Shown in pieces: positions 49,701 to 61,300 of a DNA stretch of 64,000 nt. The stretch comes from Arbacia lixula (Eukaryota > Echinodermata > Echinoidea > Arbacioida > Arbaciidae). The number at the start of each line of letters is the position of its first letter. Within the stretch, counting starts at the first letter, position 1. Where the stretch lies: the NCBI GenBank assembly GCA_963669155.1, contig OZ022590.1, forward strand, positions 4,154,158 to 4,218,157, in the 5' to 3' direction. The position numbers and the translations under genes are program-made. The notes under the pieces were generated by a model. That model was given only the letters and a program-made list of their open reading frames with translations. It had not been told where the DNA came from and searched no databases.

Positions 49701-52310
49701 ATGCGTTTAGGGATCGGGATTTGAGTTGTGATACATGTTTTATGCAATCATTCATGTAGCGATACTCGATATCAACGCATTTATCTATTCGGTTATAAAA
49801 TATGACAGAGGTTATTATATTGCAATGACAATTATGCTATCTAACCATTTGAAATACTTTATTACCACACATGGTGGAATATTAAATCCGTGTGATATAA
49901 TAATCAAATCATTGAAATGAATTCTGAACTGAATTGAACTGCATTGTAATTTACAGAAATGATGCTATCCAATAGTAATTGCATTATGACGTTGTACTCA
50001 TATTTTGTTTGTTGGTATATTTCTGTACAATGCAGGGGTTTTTCTCCTACATAATAAAGTACCACCAACCATACACCAGATGATCTTGTGTCCTCATTTT
50101 TGTCGGGCGGTAATCGAGGGACCTATCAACGGTTTCTTCAGATCTACAGATCTTAACTCTTAAAGCGCCACATATGAATTTATTCACAAATAACACACAC
50201 AAATCCATAGAGCTGTGTTTTGTCTGGCAATGAAAGGATTAAATAACCATGTTTCTTCCATGTTTCTGATTTCATCAAAACCAAGATAATTTCAGTGTGG
50301 ACTATCCCTTTAAATGAAAATGAAAATTAATGGCAGCTCTTGGCAGCCTGTTTGTACCTGTGATAGCTCTGAGGGCTTTTGCGTTAGTCATCTGTCCCTT
50401 CCAGACCTGGGCCAGGACATACTCCATGCGCTTGGCTCGCCACAGGAAGTTGAAGACCCTGAGGTAGAGGATCTTACACTGCGGGGTGAAGACCGTGCTG
50501 ATTGGCCCATCCAGGTGGTAGTCCAGACTGAACACATCCCAGCCGGTATCACCAGGGGAAATCTGTACCAGGATTGAAACCAAATCCAGTGATAAAACCA
50601 GCGCCAATACTACTCACATTCCAAAGCCACAGGAAGATGAAGACCCTCCTGAGGAAGCGGATCTTGCACTGATCGGCCCGTCCTGGGCCCCTTAACATAC
50701 ACGTTTGTGATCAAAAATTTTAAAATTTTAAAATTTTAAAATTTGTAAATTTGAAGGACAAATTCTTATTACTTCTTGGTCAGTCTTTTGAACAAAAAGT
50801 GCATGCACAAATGATGTTGATTGGCCATTGCCATTTTGCGATTGATTGCAAACCTTTATGTTATGGGGCCTAGGTGAGAGTCTAGGCTGAACACATCCAA
50901 GGCGGTATCACCAGGGAGATATGTACCAAATATGCAATCAAATCCAGTGATAAACTAATGCTTATGCTAATAATCTATACCAAATACAAATGCTTGGATG
51001 TCAACACTTGGCAAAATCAATACATATAAATCACATAGGGCAGTATTTCATCTGGCACATAAAGTGAGAATCTATAGAGCCCTTATCCTCCCTATTGTCA
51101 TCTACGAAGCAACATCATGGACTCTAGATAAACTTGAAGTCTATAAAATGAGATGTCTCCGCATCATCCTTGGGGTACACCTAATAGACAAAATAAAGAA
51201 TGAGGAAATTAGACAGAGACTTCAGAAGTCTCCAAATGACGTATGAAGTAGTTTGGTCACGTCATCCTTCTACCACATCACTGTCTACCATTTCTTGCAT
51301 ACCCAAATGACTTTGAAGGATGAAGACCCCCTGGCCGCCCTCCAACTCGATAGAGGACCAAGTCCAGAGTGATGTGGGATTACCCCTACAAGAGGCTAAA
51401 CATCAGGGTAGAACTCAATGAAGAATGATGACTCATAGAAGAGCGAAGGGACACAACGTCCTGTGCACAAAGTCAAGTAAGTCACGTCATAAAGTATTAA
51501 TGAGTAGCGGAGATAAACATTTCATTAAAATGCTCACCTCGAGTAGCCTCACATCCAGCCTGTTGAGGATATCCGAGTCGTCAAACTGAGCGTTGGTTGC
51601 TCTGACTGCTGTCTCCAGCACTCCAGTCAGGTTGTGGAGGTACAGCATGTTGGCTGGTTTGGCCAGGTCAGCCCTGCACAGAGAGAGAGAGAGAGAGAGA
51701 GAGGGAGGGAGAGAGAGGGAGGGAGGGAGAGAGAACGAGTGGGAGGGAGGGAGAGAGGGAAGGAGGGATGGAAAGAGGGATGGAAGGAGAGAGAGAGAGA
51801 GGGAGGGAGAGAGGGAAGGAGGGATGGAAAGAGGGATGGAAGGAGAGAGAGAGAGAGGGAGGGAGAGAGGGAAGGAGGGATGGAAAGAGGGATGGAAGGA
51901 GAGAGAGAGAGAGGGAGGGAGAGAGGGAAGGAGGGATGGAAAGAGGGATGGAAGGAGAGAGAGGGAGGGAGAGAGGGAGGGAGAGAGGGAAGGAGGGATG
52001 GAAAGAGGGATGGAAGGAGAGAGAGGGAGGGAGAGAGGGAAGGAGAGATGGAAGGAGGGAGGGAGAGAGAGAGAGAGAGAGAGAGGGAGGGAGGGAGAGA
52101 GAACGAGTGGGAGGGAGGGAGAGAGGGAAGGAGGGATGGAAAGAGGGATGGAAGGAGAGAGAGAGAGAGGGAGGGAGAGAGGGAAGGAGGGATGGAAAGA
52201 GGGATGGAAGGAGACAGAGGGAGGGAGAGAGGGAGGGAGAGAGGGAAGGAGGGATGGAAAGAGGGATGGAAGGAGAGAGAGTGAGGGAGAGAAGGAGAGA
52301 TGGAAGGAGG

Positions 52311-52350
<40 letters not shown>

Positions 52351-55300
52351 TTGTGAGCACTGCATGAGCAGAGAGCAAGCATTGGCACAATCAGCTGCAG
52401 TACTGTGGGGTTTTCGGTGTAGTTAGTTACTTTTTAAGAGCCACAGTTGTTTTTTTTTGTATCATGAACCCACACAAACCCCACGGAACAAAATTTTGTC
52501 TTGGCATATTTACATGAATACCTTAATTTACATCAAAAGATATCACATCTTTATAAAGATGAGCAATCACATGAAACAAACCTATCTTAAAACACAAACA
52601 TAACTTAATGTTTACCAGGTAAGTGGACTTTTTAAGCAGAGTTTCATGGTATGAGTATCCTATCCGCACCATGCAAGCACCTTCTATCAAGAAAATTCTT
52701 AACCTGTAGTTTACTCAGCCCATATATATGGAGGCTGGCTTTTCTACACTCAGATACTCAGTAGCACGACTTCCATACAATCTGCGGTTCGAATAATAGA
52801 CGACAGGCTATAAACCTTATGGGACACAATTACACCACATTCCTTTGATTCCTGCAGTTTCATGGAAAATGTTGACATCCTAACTACACCAGGGACATGT
52901 TGCATATAGGTTTTCAATTATTGTAACCTACCATCAATTGTAACTACCATGGCAACAGGTGCAATAATGAAAGCTGATTAGCTGTTGCCATGGTAGTTAC
53001 CATTAATGGTAACTTACAATAATTGAAAACCTATATGCAACATGGCCCAGGGTTCACAAAGCCAAAAAATCTAACTATCAGCAACGGGTTTTAGATAATG
53101 ACTACTTTCCCAAGATTAGAGAGATGGTGAGAGTGTGAGACTTACTCCAGTAGATCCATGAGATGTTTGATGAAGTCTCCCTGACCTAGCAGCAGGTAGC
53201 GCCTCATGGCCTGCAGGGTGGGTCAATAAAGGTCAAAGGTCACAGGAGGTTACAGTTCAGGGTTTGTCTTATTACATTAATAGGTTATTTTGGTCTACTC
53301 CAATGTTAAGAAAATCTGCAGAGAAAGCCCTTAGGTCTAATTTGTATACATAACCATGTATTTATATTGACACTGGTACACCGATATAAAAGTATTTCAT
53401 TTATTTTATTGTGAAAGGGTTAACCCTCTGTCTGTCAAACAAATTGCATTTTGTTCTTCTCTGACAAAATGAAGCAAATGTCGATTCACTCATGTCTGGG
53501 GTATTAAAGTTTTAAGATTGTACCCAAGATTATCAGAATACAGGCATAATCTTGAAAAGAAATAAATCAAACTCTGCTGTTAGATATTCAATGTTACATA
53601 ATTTGGCATTTCCCTAATTGACACACAAAAAAGTTTCTTTTTACTTGCTTCTTTTTGTAAAAAGAAGGGTAATATTACCTTGAGGTGCTCCAGGAACTTG
53701 AACTGGGTGTGTAGAATGTGGAGAAGTCTCTTGCTGGTTTCCCTGTACTCTGCATCAATCATCTGCTGGAAGGACCCATCCATGTCTTGCTCAAGGAGCA
53801 TCCCAGCTGTGAAGATAGCAAGTAGCAGAGATAGCAAGTAGGGGAGGGTGAATACATAGAAGACATCATTGAGATAATGAATGAATGAATGAATGAATGA
53901 ATGAATGAATGAATGAATGAATGAATTAATGTGTGAATGAGTGGATGAATGAATGAATTAATGAGTGAGTGAAGAAATGAATGAGTGAATAAATGATTGT
54001 ATGAATGGGTGAATAAATGAATGAAAGAATGAAAAAATGAATGGATGGATGAATAAATGAGTGAATGAATGAATGAATACATGAATGAAAGAATGAACAA
54101 CTGAAAGGATGGATGATTGAATGAATGAATGAACACTTGCTATCTTCATCTCTCTATCTTTCTCTTATGCCATTCAGAAACATTGTATGAAGCGCTAAAC
54201 AACTGTTATATATCATTAAGTAAAAATATCCCCGTTCCGCATGTTGTGCATTGTTCATTACACTATCACCATATTTTCTCATGCTGTTGGCATGATACTT
54301 ACTACTCTGGTATGTGTTGGTGGTTGCTCTGGCCGGCGCTAAGGCCTTGCCCTTGACCGAGGTGTGGTCCTTGCACACCTGCCGCAGGAAGTTGATGGCC
54401 TTCCCAATGGATAGGATCTGTCAGAGAAATAAGTCACAGCCTGGGATGAACACACATTGGGCTCATATATGAAGAACATGTAAGCCTATGAAATATGAAC
54501 ATTCTTTTTGGAGGATTCAAACTTAACACAAGTAAATTTTTGTTGCACAGCACACCTACAACATATGCGCAGGATGTTGTTTTGGCATACAAGAAATACT
54601 TGGCAATACAAACAAATCCACCGTGTGCAATGAAAGAGATTTTATGTCTGTTTTCAGTTAAGTACAGATAAATACACTAATTTCCAGCAATTGCATTTGA
54701 ACAGGGTGATTTTGAAAATATAAGTTAAAGCTCTGTTCAGTTGATTTGAGTTTTTTCCATCAAAACAAAACAAGAAAATAATTTGTTTCCTGAGTTTCAT
54801 AGTCTAATAGTTGAATAAGATTTTGTTAGATCTTACACTATCCCGTAACTATGGATATGCCCACATGCTTTGACTCATACTAGGCAAAATATCATCATTT
54901 ATAAAGATTGCAGAACAAATAGAAGCTAAATCTGAATTTAGAGAATTTGGCATGCTGATACACACTGCATGAATCAAAGAAAAAGGCCCATATACAGAAC
55001 AGAGTTTAAAAGGCATATACTGTACTGGGAAGGCAAAAAAGCCTTCAAAATGTAATTGTGAGCAATCTTCTTGCCAATGGTCTTAAATTCGTGTATTGTC
55101 TATTTTAGAAGCTTGCTGAAAGTTATTTGCCCTCAAAGGATCTACATTTGGAGTAATGAGTGATTAAATCACAAATCCTCAAAATGTTCGGGCCAACATT
55201 TTGAAGATTTAATCATTAATAATTAATTACTCCATATGTGGATCATTTGAGAGCAAATAACTTTCAGCAAGCTTCTAAAATGGTCAATACATGAAGACCA

Positions 55301-58300
55301 TTGGCAAGAAGAATGCTAACAATTACCTTTTGAAGGCTTTTTTGCCTTCCCAGTACAGTATATTCACTTTAATGCAAACAGTGTTCCAAACCAGCCGTAA
55401 CTTTATGGGAGGCCATAAAACATGAAACATTATTATTGATTCAATAGAATTTATTTTGTCCTCGGATTCACTATGAGTTTATTAAGCTTGTCCACATCAT
55501 AATCACAGTAAATGATTGAAATCACCCAGTTTTGTGATTCTGTGATGAAAATCAGTGATTTTGTGACAGCAAAACAGATGATTTATTTTGTGCCCTTTAA
55601 AGTTAGTCCACATTTAGTACACAGCCCAAGTTAAGCCACCATTGTGACTAAGGGCCCAAAACTTATTTTTAGTTCTACTCACCTTTCTTGCCTGCTCCAT
55701 GCTGATGAATGAGGGCACCATGGATTTTCATAGTTAAACCACCATTAAACCAAGTTAAACCACCGTTGCGAGAACGGGTTAAAAACTAAGGTTCTACTCA
55801 CCTTTCTGGCCTGCTCCGTGCTGATGAATGAGGGCACCATGGATTTTCATAGTTAAACCACTGTTAAACCAAATTAAACCACCGTTGCGAGTACGGGCTA
55901 AAAACTAAGGTTCTACTCACCTTTCTGGCCTGCTCTGTACTGATGAATGACGGCACCATGGATTTACGTAGGGTATACTTGTCATGCCATAACTTATCCT
56001 CTTTCACTGACGGGTCGGCCGCTACAAAGAACTGTGCAGGAGAGAGGAACCATACATGTGACCAAGGAATGACTATAGATGCATTACCATTTGAAGTGTG
56101 ATGTTTCTTGATTGTAGTAATAGCATAATTCTCTACCTCCAGTTGTGTAATGTATCAATGTCTTTATGTATGCAAATGTTATACAGGTAGTTTAAATGAT
56201 ACATCACGGATAGTAACCCCAAAGCTTTGTTGAGGTTTGTGCGAATTACAACAACTAATAGATTCAGAAAGCATTCAACTTTTTAAGACTGAATCACAAC
56301 ATACACATGAACTATAATAATGCAATACTAAGCAGTGAGTGGGAAAGTTGTAAATACATTGAGAAAACTCTGGATTCATTAGCAGTATTTTGGTTCATAG
56401 TTAAAACATGGACAGCAAAACTTAAAAATAAAAACACTTGACCAAGTCCAGGCAGCGAAAATTCATAACACAAGGACACAGAGGCCGAGGAATTAACCAA
56501 AAGCGGTACCACTGCCTGCTGAAAAAAACATTGCAAATTGCCTCCACGTATCCAGACTATCAATAACCCTAGTATGAGAATGTAGTCATCGAGATTACGG
56601 TACCTCGTACCTCACTGTAATTGTCCTCAAACTGACTATCAAAGACCCTTTGGTCAAGCATGGTCACCTAGCAATAATTCTGATAATGAGCAAGGATTCA
56701 GCGCCTCCTACGTCATTATTTTTGTCCTCGTGCTAACCATCAAAGAGCCATTGGTCAAGCATGGACACCTTGCAATAATTATGATGCCCAAGGATTGGAT
56801 ACCTCCTACCTCATGGTATTTGACCGATAACTGACCATCAAAGACCCATTGGTAAAGCATGGTAACCTAGTGATAAATGCTACAACTGTTTTAATTCTGA
56901 TAATGGCTAAAAATTGGGCGCCTCCTACCTCATTGTATTTGTCCTCAAGCTGGCCGTCATAGATCCATCGGTCAAGCATGGTCCTGATGGGGAAAGCGAT
57001 AAGGCGCAGGATGTGCTTGACCAGCTGCTTGGTGGACGGGTCACCATGCAGGGTGTAGGAGTGGATAGATGACCCAAGGGCACCTCCTTTCTTGTCTGAG
57101 ACATGAGGTAAAAGGAGCAAGGCCGGCCGATTGAAAAGTTGCTATCTATTGCAACTCACCACATCACAAATCAACACTGTTACCTATTGCACGTCCAAGT
57201 CTATACATGATTTTGGGAGTAACTGTTTCAAATGTACAGAAGCGCATTACTTACTTATCAAATCAAATGTAATGTGACTGACCTGCACAGCCATCTACAA
57301 GGATGGCTAGTTGCTTCATGCGGTGCAGAGGGTCGTAAGTCCACACGTTGAGTCTGAAGAGGGACAGGTTGTTAGGAGACCCTTCCTCCAACCCAATGTC
57401 TTGCTCTTGGAGTTGCTTCAAGGAGAAGAACATAATAATCACAATTATAGTTCGTATTTATATAGTTCCTTAAATGGCACCGTTCTTAATTTTATAAGCA
57501 CTTTACACTATTATTATCCAAGTCATTGGATTATTGTAACATGAAGTGGGGAGAGTGACAGAGAAAGGCAGAGAGAGGGGGGGAAGGAGACACGTGTCCA
57601 ATACCAAGGAATAATTTTAGCATCATGGCAGCCAGCAAGGCATACTCATTCTATTCCTAACAGGAACACAATTTTACACCTGGGTAGAGAGCAGCAATGT
57701 GGAGGGCACAATCATATTACATTTCATAGGTGCATGACTTGTGTTATAAGTCAATAGGGATTTTCTGGATTGTGACTGAGAGAGTTAAGCATTTCGTCAA
57801 AAGACCCAAGTGGTAGCTACTGGGTTCTTACCCATGAAAACTCCACACTGAAAATGGAGTGGAACGATCCACTACACTATGCCACAAACTCATAGATCAC
57901 TGTTACAACCTGAAATTTAAGCATGTGTTGACGTTGAATTTATTCAACCACAATTATTTAATTTCTCTTCATTTAGGTGCATACAGGCAGCGGGGTGATG
58001 CACATCTTAAAATTAAAAGGGTAAAAAGAAATTTCACAAGTGGCTGAAAAGAAAATTCTATGCATTTATAAAGAAATGGCCAGGATTGTTCCAAACATCT
58101 GGGCCATTCTGCATAATGTTTTCAACTATTGTAACTTACCACTGATGGTAACTGCCATAGCAATAGCAGTAAAGTTGAAAGCCTATTGGCTGCTATCATG
58201 GTAGTTTCCATTAATGGTAAGTTACAATTGAATATATATATATATGCAACTGGGTCTTGCTTACCTGTGCTTCCAGTACAGCAAGTAGTCTGTAGTATTG

Positions 58301-61300
58301 ATAACATATGCAACATGGCCTAGATGGCACACTCATTGGCTACAGTGAAACCTGTCTATAGTGGTCACCCAAGGGAAACAGAAATTGTGGCCTTTATAGA
58401 CAGGTGGCTGCTATAGACAGGTTCTTTAACACATGATCTCTCTCTGGGGGAATTATTTTAGTGGCCACTATAGACAGGTTGGCTGCTATAGACAGGTGGC
58501 CACTAAAAACTGGTTTGACTGTATATGCAACAGGGTCCTGCTTACCTGTGCTTCCAGTACAGCAAGTAGTCTGTAGTATTCGGTCAACTCCTGCTGCAAG
58601 GCAGCGCAGAAACTCTACAAGAGAACACAACATAATGGAATAACTTAAAAAGGCCTATCTATCTATGGTAACATGGTATAGAACAATTACTTCGAGAAAT
58701 CACAATTACTTTCTTTTATTTACAAAGACCACGTAAACGATGAAAAGATTGAAGATTTAGAAAAAAGATGGAATGGAGGGATGGATGAATACCTGTTTGA
58801 ATGAATGAATGAATGAATGAATAAATCAATGGAAGGAAACATGGAACAGATGGATAAATGAATGAATGAATGGATGATTAAATGAATGAATGGATGAATA
58901 CATAAATGAATGAATGATTGAATGAAAGAAAGAAAGACATTATTGTCATTGTGTTGTTACCTGGCCTACTAGTCCAAATGACTTGTCCTGGTTCCGTGCA
59001 TCGATGTAGCGTCTGACCTTCTGATAGAGCCAGCCCAGCTCCGTCAGCTTGTGAACCAGGTCTCTGCAAGGTCGAGGAACACCGATCTGAAAAAAAAAAA
59101 AAAAAACCCATCAAGGATTTACCTTCTCAGTCCAATCTGCACGCAGATGTGATATAAAAAAAATTGATATAAAATTGGACAAAAATACTGGATCACAGCT
59201 CAGACTGTGCCTTTATGCTGCAAATTTTGAGTGCATACCCTTTGCAAGCAACTGTGCAAAAAATAAAAACGATCATTATTAAAATAAGCCCAAACTTACT
59301 TTTACAAAGCAAGGAATGCAAAAAGGTATCCATGATCATCTTTGAATCTCAATGACATTTGACAATAACAAGCCCCAATTTGCAGTACAATCACTTCCGT
59401 GGTACATCACGAGATGTCACAACAGGTGAAACATCACATATTTCCCGCTACATTACAGCTGTAAGCCAGCAGGACGTGGGCTTACCTCTGAGACTATCCT
59501 GAAAGCATCTTGCGTGGCGTCATACTTGATCAGCTTGCCATCGATTCCCTGGAAGACATAGATCAGATCATGCACAAGGTCCCTCTCAGCCACTTCAAAG
59601 GAAGCTAGAATGTTGGCAAAGTAAGAGATAAACAACATGTTATACTCTTCCGATGAGGGCACTGTAGTAAAGTGTTGAAAGCTCTCAACTCTTGCACAGA
59701 GATCCTGGGTTCGAGCCCAGCCTGATGCATAGACCCTTGGACATGGTGTTTTGCTAATGCTTGTCCTCAACTCAGGTGTGGTAAATGGGTACATGGCAGG
59801 TCGAGAAATACAGTATTCCTGATCTAATTAGATCAACTTGCTTTTAGCACTCCATACTTTGAGTCCCTTGTAAAAACTTGTATTCCAATTCTGATTTAAT
59901 CATAATAAAACATATCCAAGAGAAATATTTGGCATAAAGTCCTCTTTTGAGTTATTTGAAATAAATCTTAGCCCATGATATATCACGTTCCAAATATAAT
60001 TTCCTTCTCAAACCACTATCTCAACCTATGTTGCCACATGAAACAAATGCTTACTGTTCTCATCTTGATTTTGATTGGTCCGATCAACCCCCACTGCCCC
60101 TGAACGTGCGCCAGAGGGCGCTACACTCATGGTCCTCCCGCTGCTGTCTACCCGCGTCGTGCTGTCTCCTCCAATCAGCATCCTCGCCAGCCGACCCCCA
60201 ATGGACTGAACACCAGGGGTGGCTCCAGGGGGCAGCATAGAGGTGGCACCCCCCGGAGTGGTCAGGTCGCTGCGTATGAGAGGAATGAGCCGGATTTAAG
60301 AGAAGTTTTTGACAGCAGACAGCACACTGCATGGGAGACCAATAAACACACAAACACACACACGCACACAACATGACAAGCAAACATCCACACGAGCCAC
60401 AGTATATATGTATGACGGACAAGCAGACACACTTCATGACAAGACCAATAAACACACAAACACACGCACACAACATGACAAGCAAACATCCACACCTGCC
60501 ACTGTATACATGTATGACGGACAAGCAGACACACTTCATGACAAGACAAACACACGCACGTACACAACATGACAAGCAAGCATCCACACCTGCCACAGTA
60601 TACATGTATGACGGACAAGCAGACACACTTCATGACAAGACCAATAAACACACAAACACACGCACACAACATGACAAGCAAACATCCACACCTGCCACTG
60701 TATACATGTATGACGGACAAGCAGACACACTTCATGACAAGACAAACACACGCACGTACACAACATGACAAGCAAGCATCCACACCTGCCACAGTATACA
60801 TGTATGACGGACAAGCAGACACACTTCATGACAAGACCAATAAACACACAAACACACGCACGCACACAACATGACATGACAATATGATGGACTAACAAAC
60901 ACCCACACAAACACACTACATGACAAACAAATTTCTGACAGATCTAATGCTTTTGCTCACCCTGGGGCATAAGAATGCGGCATGGGAGATGGTCCTGAAA
61001 TACTGCTGAGGCCACTCCCTGAAAAAGAAAAAAATTATGAACAAATAAAAATAAATTAATAAATAGTTGCATATAGAAAGTTCAATAGCTTAGCGCAACC
61101 CTTCAGTTTCATATTACACATTTATTTGATTAGAGAATATGAATTTAATATTCAAATATGTATTGGTAGATTAGTAAACCTTTATCATGGTGATAGTCAG
61201 TGACTGAATGGAGATTTTTAAATGCAAATATTGCACGCTGATTCTTTCAGCCTGTGCTGTTGATCAGTATACCGTTCACTGGCCGAACATTTTCAGTAAC

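Larger units (their letters stand above)
42436..50140 (+). mobile_element. Ty3/Gypsy LTR retrotransposon, CsRn1-like, 7705 bp
   Basis: Structure: 5' LTR, tRNA-Trp primer site, ~330 bp leader, gag, pol (protease, reverse transcriptase, RNase H, integrase), purine-rich priming tract, 3' LTR. There is no envelope gene. The LTRs start TG and end CA and are 1561 and 1562 bp; by eye they differ by about nine substitutions and one A-run length change (about 0.6%), so the insertion is recent. tRNA-Trp priming, a C-X2-H-X9-C-X3-C gag motif and 4 bp target duplication together suggest the CsRn1 clade; phylogeny was not run. It lies antisense in the TUBGCP3 intron between exons p and q, making up almost the whole of that intron. 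A single frameshift in pol makes this copy probably non-autonomous unless it is a sequencing error. Confidence 0.94.

Noticed and set aside
42436..50140. Endogenous retrovirus with envelope
   Set aside because: Pol is followed within 180 bp by the 3' LTR, leaving no room for an envelope gene.
51487..52426. Several long open frames on both strands, up to 292 residues (SLSLPPS and RERE repeats)
   Set aside because: They are translations of the GA/CT minisatellite; only 51538-51673 on the minus strand is a real exon.
59690..59730. tRNA gene
   Set aside because: A good B-box but no cloverleaf and a SINE-like body.
60084..60926. Cysteine/valine-rich minus-strand frames resembling small secreted proteins
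   Set aside because: They are translations of a 196 bp VNTR; the repeats are DNA-level and cross the real exon e in another frame.
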